Source: Candidatus Zixiibacteriota bacterium
GTDB lineage: Bacteria; Zixibacteria; MSB-5A5; CAIYYT01
NCBI GenBank assembly: GCA_963205155.1
Contig: CAUJJY010000312.1
Coordinates: 1 to 5,816 of the forward strand
Length of the DNA stretch: 5,816 nt
Reading direction: 5' to 3'
Part shown: one piece after another, positions 4,978 to 5,816 of the stretch
Layout of the letters: every line of letters starts with the position of its first letter
Position numbering within the stretch: the stretch's first letter is position 1
Made by a program: the position numbers and the translations under genes
The notes under the pieces: model-generated
Database searches by the model: none
What the model saw: the letters and a program-made list of their open reading frames with translations, nothing else
What the model was told of the DNA's origin: nothing

Positions 4978-5816
4978 TGTGGAGCAGCCATACAGTCTCG
5001 AAAGACGAGGGCAACATTGGGTCGTAAGCTTTAAGGCAATGGCGAGTCCATGCGAAGTCTTGATGGAGTGTGATCTTGAGAGCGAAGCCAGAGAACTGGC
5101 TTCGCTTGCTTTTTCGGAGGCAATGCGCATCGAATACAAGTTCAGCCGGTATCGGGAGGACAACATTGTCTTCAAAATCAATAATGCCAAGGGCGAACCG
5201 GTTAATGTCGATGAGGAGACATCCAAGCTGCTAAACTACGCAGCCGAATCTTTCCATTTGAGCGAAGGCCTGTTCGATATCACGTCGGGTCTGTTGCGAA
5301 AAGCGTGGAAGTTTGACGGCCAACCGGCTAACCCGGACAAAGAACTGATCAAGAAACTACTCAACCGGGTTGGCTGGGAAAAGGTCCGGTTTGACGGCAA
5401 CGAGATTCGACTTCGGCACGGTATGGAGATTGATCTGGGTGGTTTGGGTAAGGAGTACGCAGTCGACCGAGTCGCTGACATTCTCTATCGACATCAAGCG
5501 GTTCCGGTGATGGTCAATTTTGGCGGCGACTTGCGAACTATTGGGCATCGGGCCGATACACCGCCCTGGGTGATTGGAATCGAAAAGCCGGACGAGGATG
5601 ATTTCTCAATTGGGGAAATTCAGTTGACAGATGGCGCCGTCGCCACGAGCGGTGATGCCAGGCGTTTTTGCACCTACAAAGGAAAACGGTTAGGACATAT
5701 TCTCAACCCGCGCACTGGTTGGCCGGCTATGAACATGCCGCGAAGTGTAACCGTGATTGCAGACTACTGCATGGCGGCTGGTTTTCTGGCGACGTTGGCG
5801 ATGCTGTCGGGAAAGG
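4967..5816 (+). CDS. apbE: ApbE-type FAD:protein FMN transferase, C-terminus cut by window edge
   Basis: 283 codons are present; perhaps 30 or so are missing. ApbE enzymes move FMN from FAD onto Ser/Thr of partner proteins, using Mg2+. Family blocks in order: FKAMASPCEVLME (22-34), FSRYRED (the usual FSxY), GLFDITSGLL, IDLGGLGKEYAVDR (155-168), NFGGDLR (184-190), VATSGDARRF (225-234), HILNPRTGWP (244-253) and CMAAGFLATLAML (268-280). Several residues are unusual: KE replaces the common KG in GKGYA, and Gly272 occupies the place of the Asp in the usual DALxT Mg2+ site, although Thr276 is kept. I see no signal peptide or lipobox, whereas many ApbE proteins are periplasmic. Start GTG 4967 overlaps the DUF3570 gene by 11 bases and has AGGG seven bases upstream; TTG 4961 and GTG 4979 are alternatives, and a stop at 4955 excludes anything earlier. 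Last visible gene of the operon. The symbol reflects family only. Confidence 0.92.
   Translation, partial: MTSSVEQPYSLERRGQHWVVSFKAMASPCEVLMECDLESEARELASLAFSEAMRIEYKFSRYREDNIVFKINNAKGEPVNVDEETSKLLNYAAESFHLSEGLFDITSGLLRKAWKFDGQPANPDKELIKKLLNRVGWEKVRFDGNEIRLRHGMEIDLGGLGKEYAVDRVADILYRHQAVPVMVNFGGDLRTIGHRADTPPWVIGIEKPDEDDFSIGEIQLTDGAVATSGDARRFCTYKGKRLGHILNPRTGWPAMNMPRSVTVIADYCMAAGFLATLAMLSGK

Noticed and set aside
4792..5226. Minus-strand 144-codon open frame opposite DUF3570/ApbE
   Set aside because: It is antisense to two well-supported genes and has no family features.
5768..5816. ApbE as a decayed pseudogene because of the missing Asp
   Set aside because: All other family blocks are intact, there is no stop or frameshift in 283 codons, and the altered residues look like a subgroup pattern rather than random decay.

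Overview
The window reads as chromosome from a Gram-negative bacterium. It has two lipoprotein signal peptides, an outer-membrane beta-barrel protein and an inner-membrane sensor kinase. Base composition is roughly balanced and GTG starts are common. I cannot place it in a phylum: the gene set would fit an FCB-group, deltaproteobacteria-like or candidate-phylum lineage equally well. There is no rRNA, tRNA, CRISPR array, transposase or other mobile element.

Left half, minus strand. Reading leftwards from about 2736: a small VOC (glyoxalase-fold) enzyme (2736-2344); a methionine-rich lipoprotein of unknown function (2216-1455) with its own candidate promoter, a near-palindrome in its leader and a clear hairpin terminator (1431-1398); then a membrane-bound PAS-PAS sensor histidine kinase (1202 to the left edge). 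The kinase is cut by the window just after its phospho-acceptor His, so its ATPase domain lies outside.

Right half, plus strand. A tightly packed four-gene operon starts at 2946: an exported thioredoxin-like protein (WCGPC), a 79-residue DUF4266 lipoprotein ending in GGGGCGCN, a DUF3570 beta-barrel protein, and an ApbE-type FAD:protein FMN transferase cut by the right edge. All junctions overlap: TGATG between genes 1 and 2, a start inside the Gly/Cys tail codons between genes 2 and 3, and 11 bases between genes 3 and 4. From memory these families recur together in this order, but no function has been established for the set. Together they suggest an extracytoplasmic thiol/flavin redox system at the outer membrane.

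The 209-bp divergent spacer between the VOC gene and the operon (2737-2945) holds a good sigma70-like promoter and a strong Shine-Dalgarno for the operon, plus four short perfect inverted repeats within 111 bp. The best candidate for undescribed biology is the thioredoxin-DUF4266-DUF3570-ApbE cassette. In particular, DUF3570 carries a DGLTGPS sequence that resembles the ApbE flavinylation site, and the ApbE itself is atypical.
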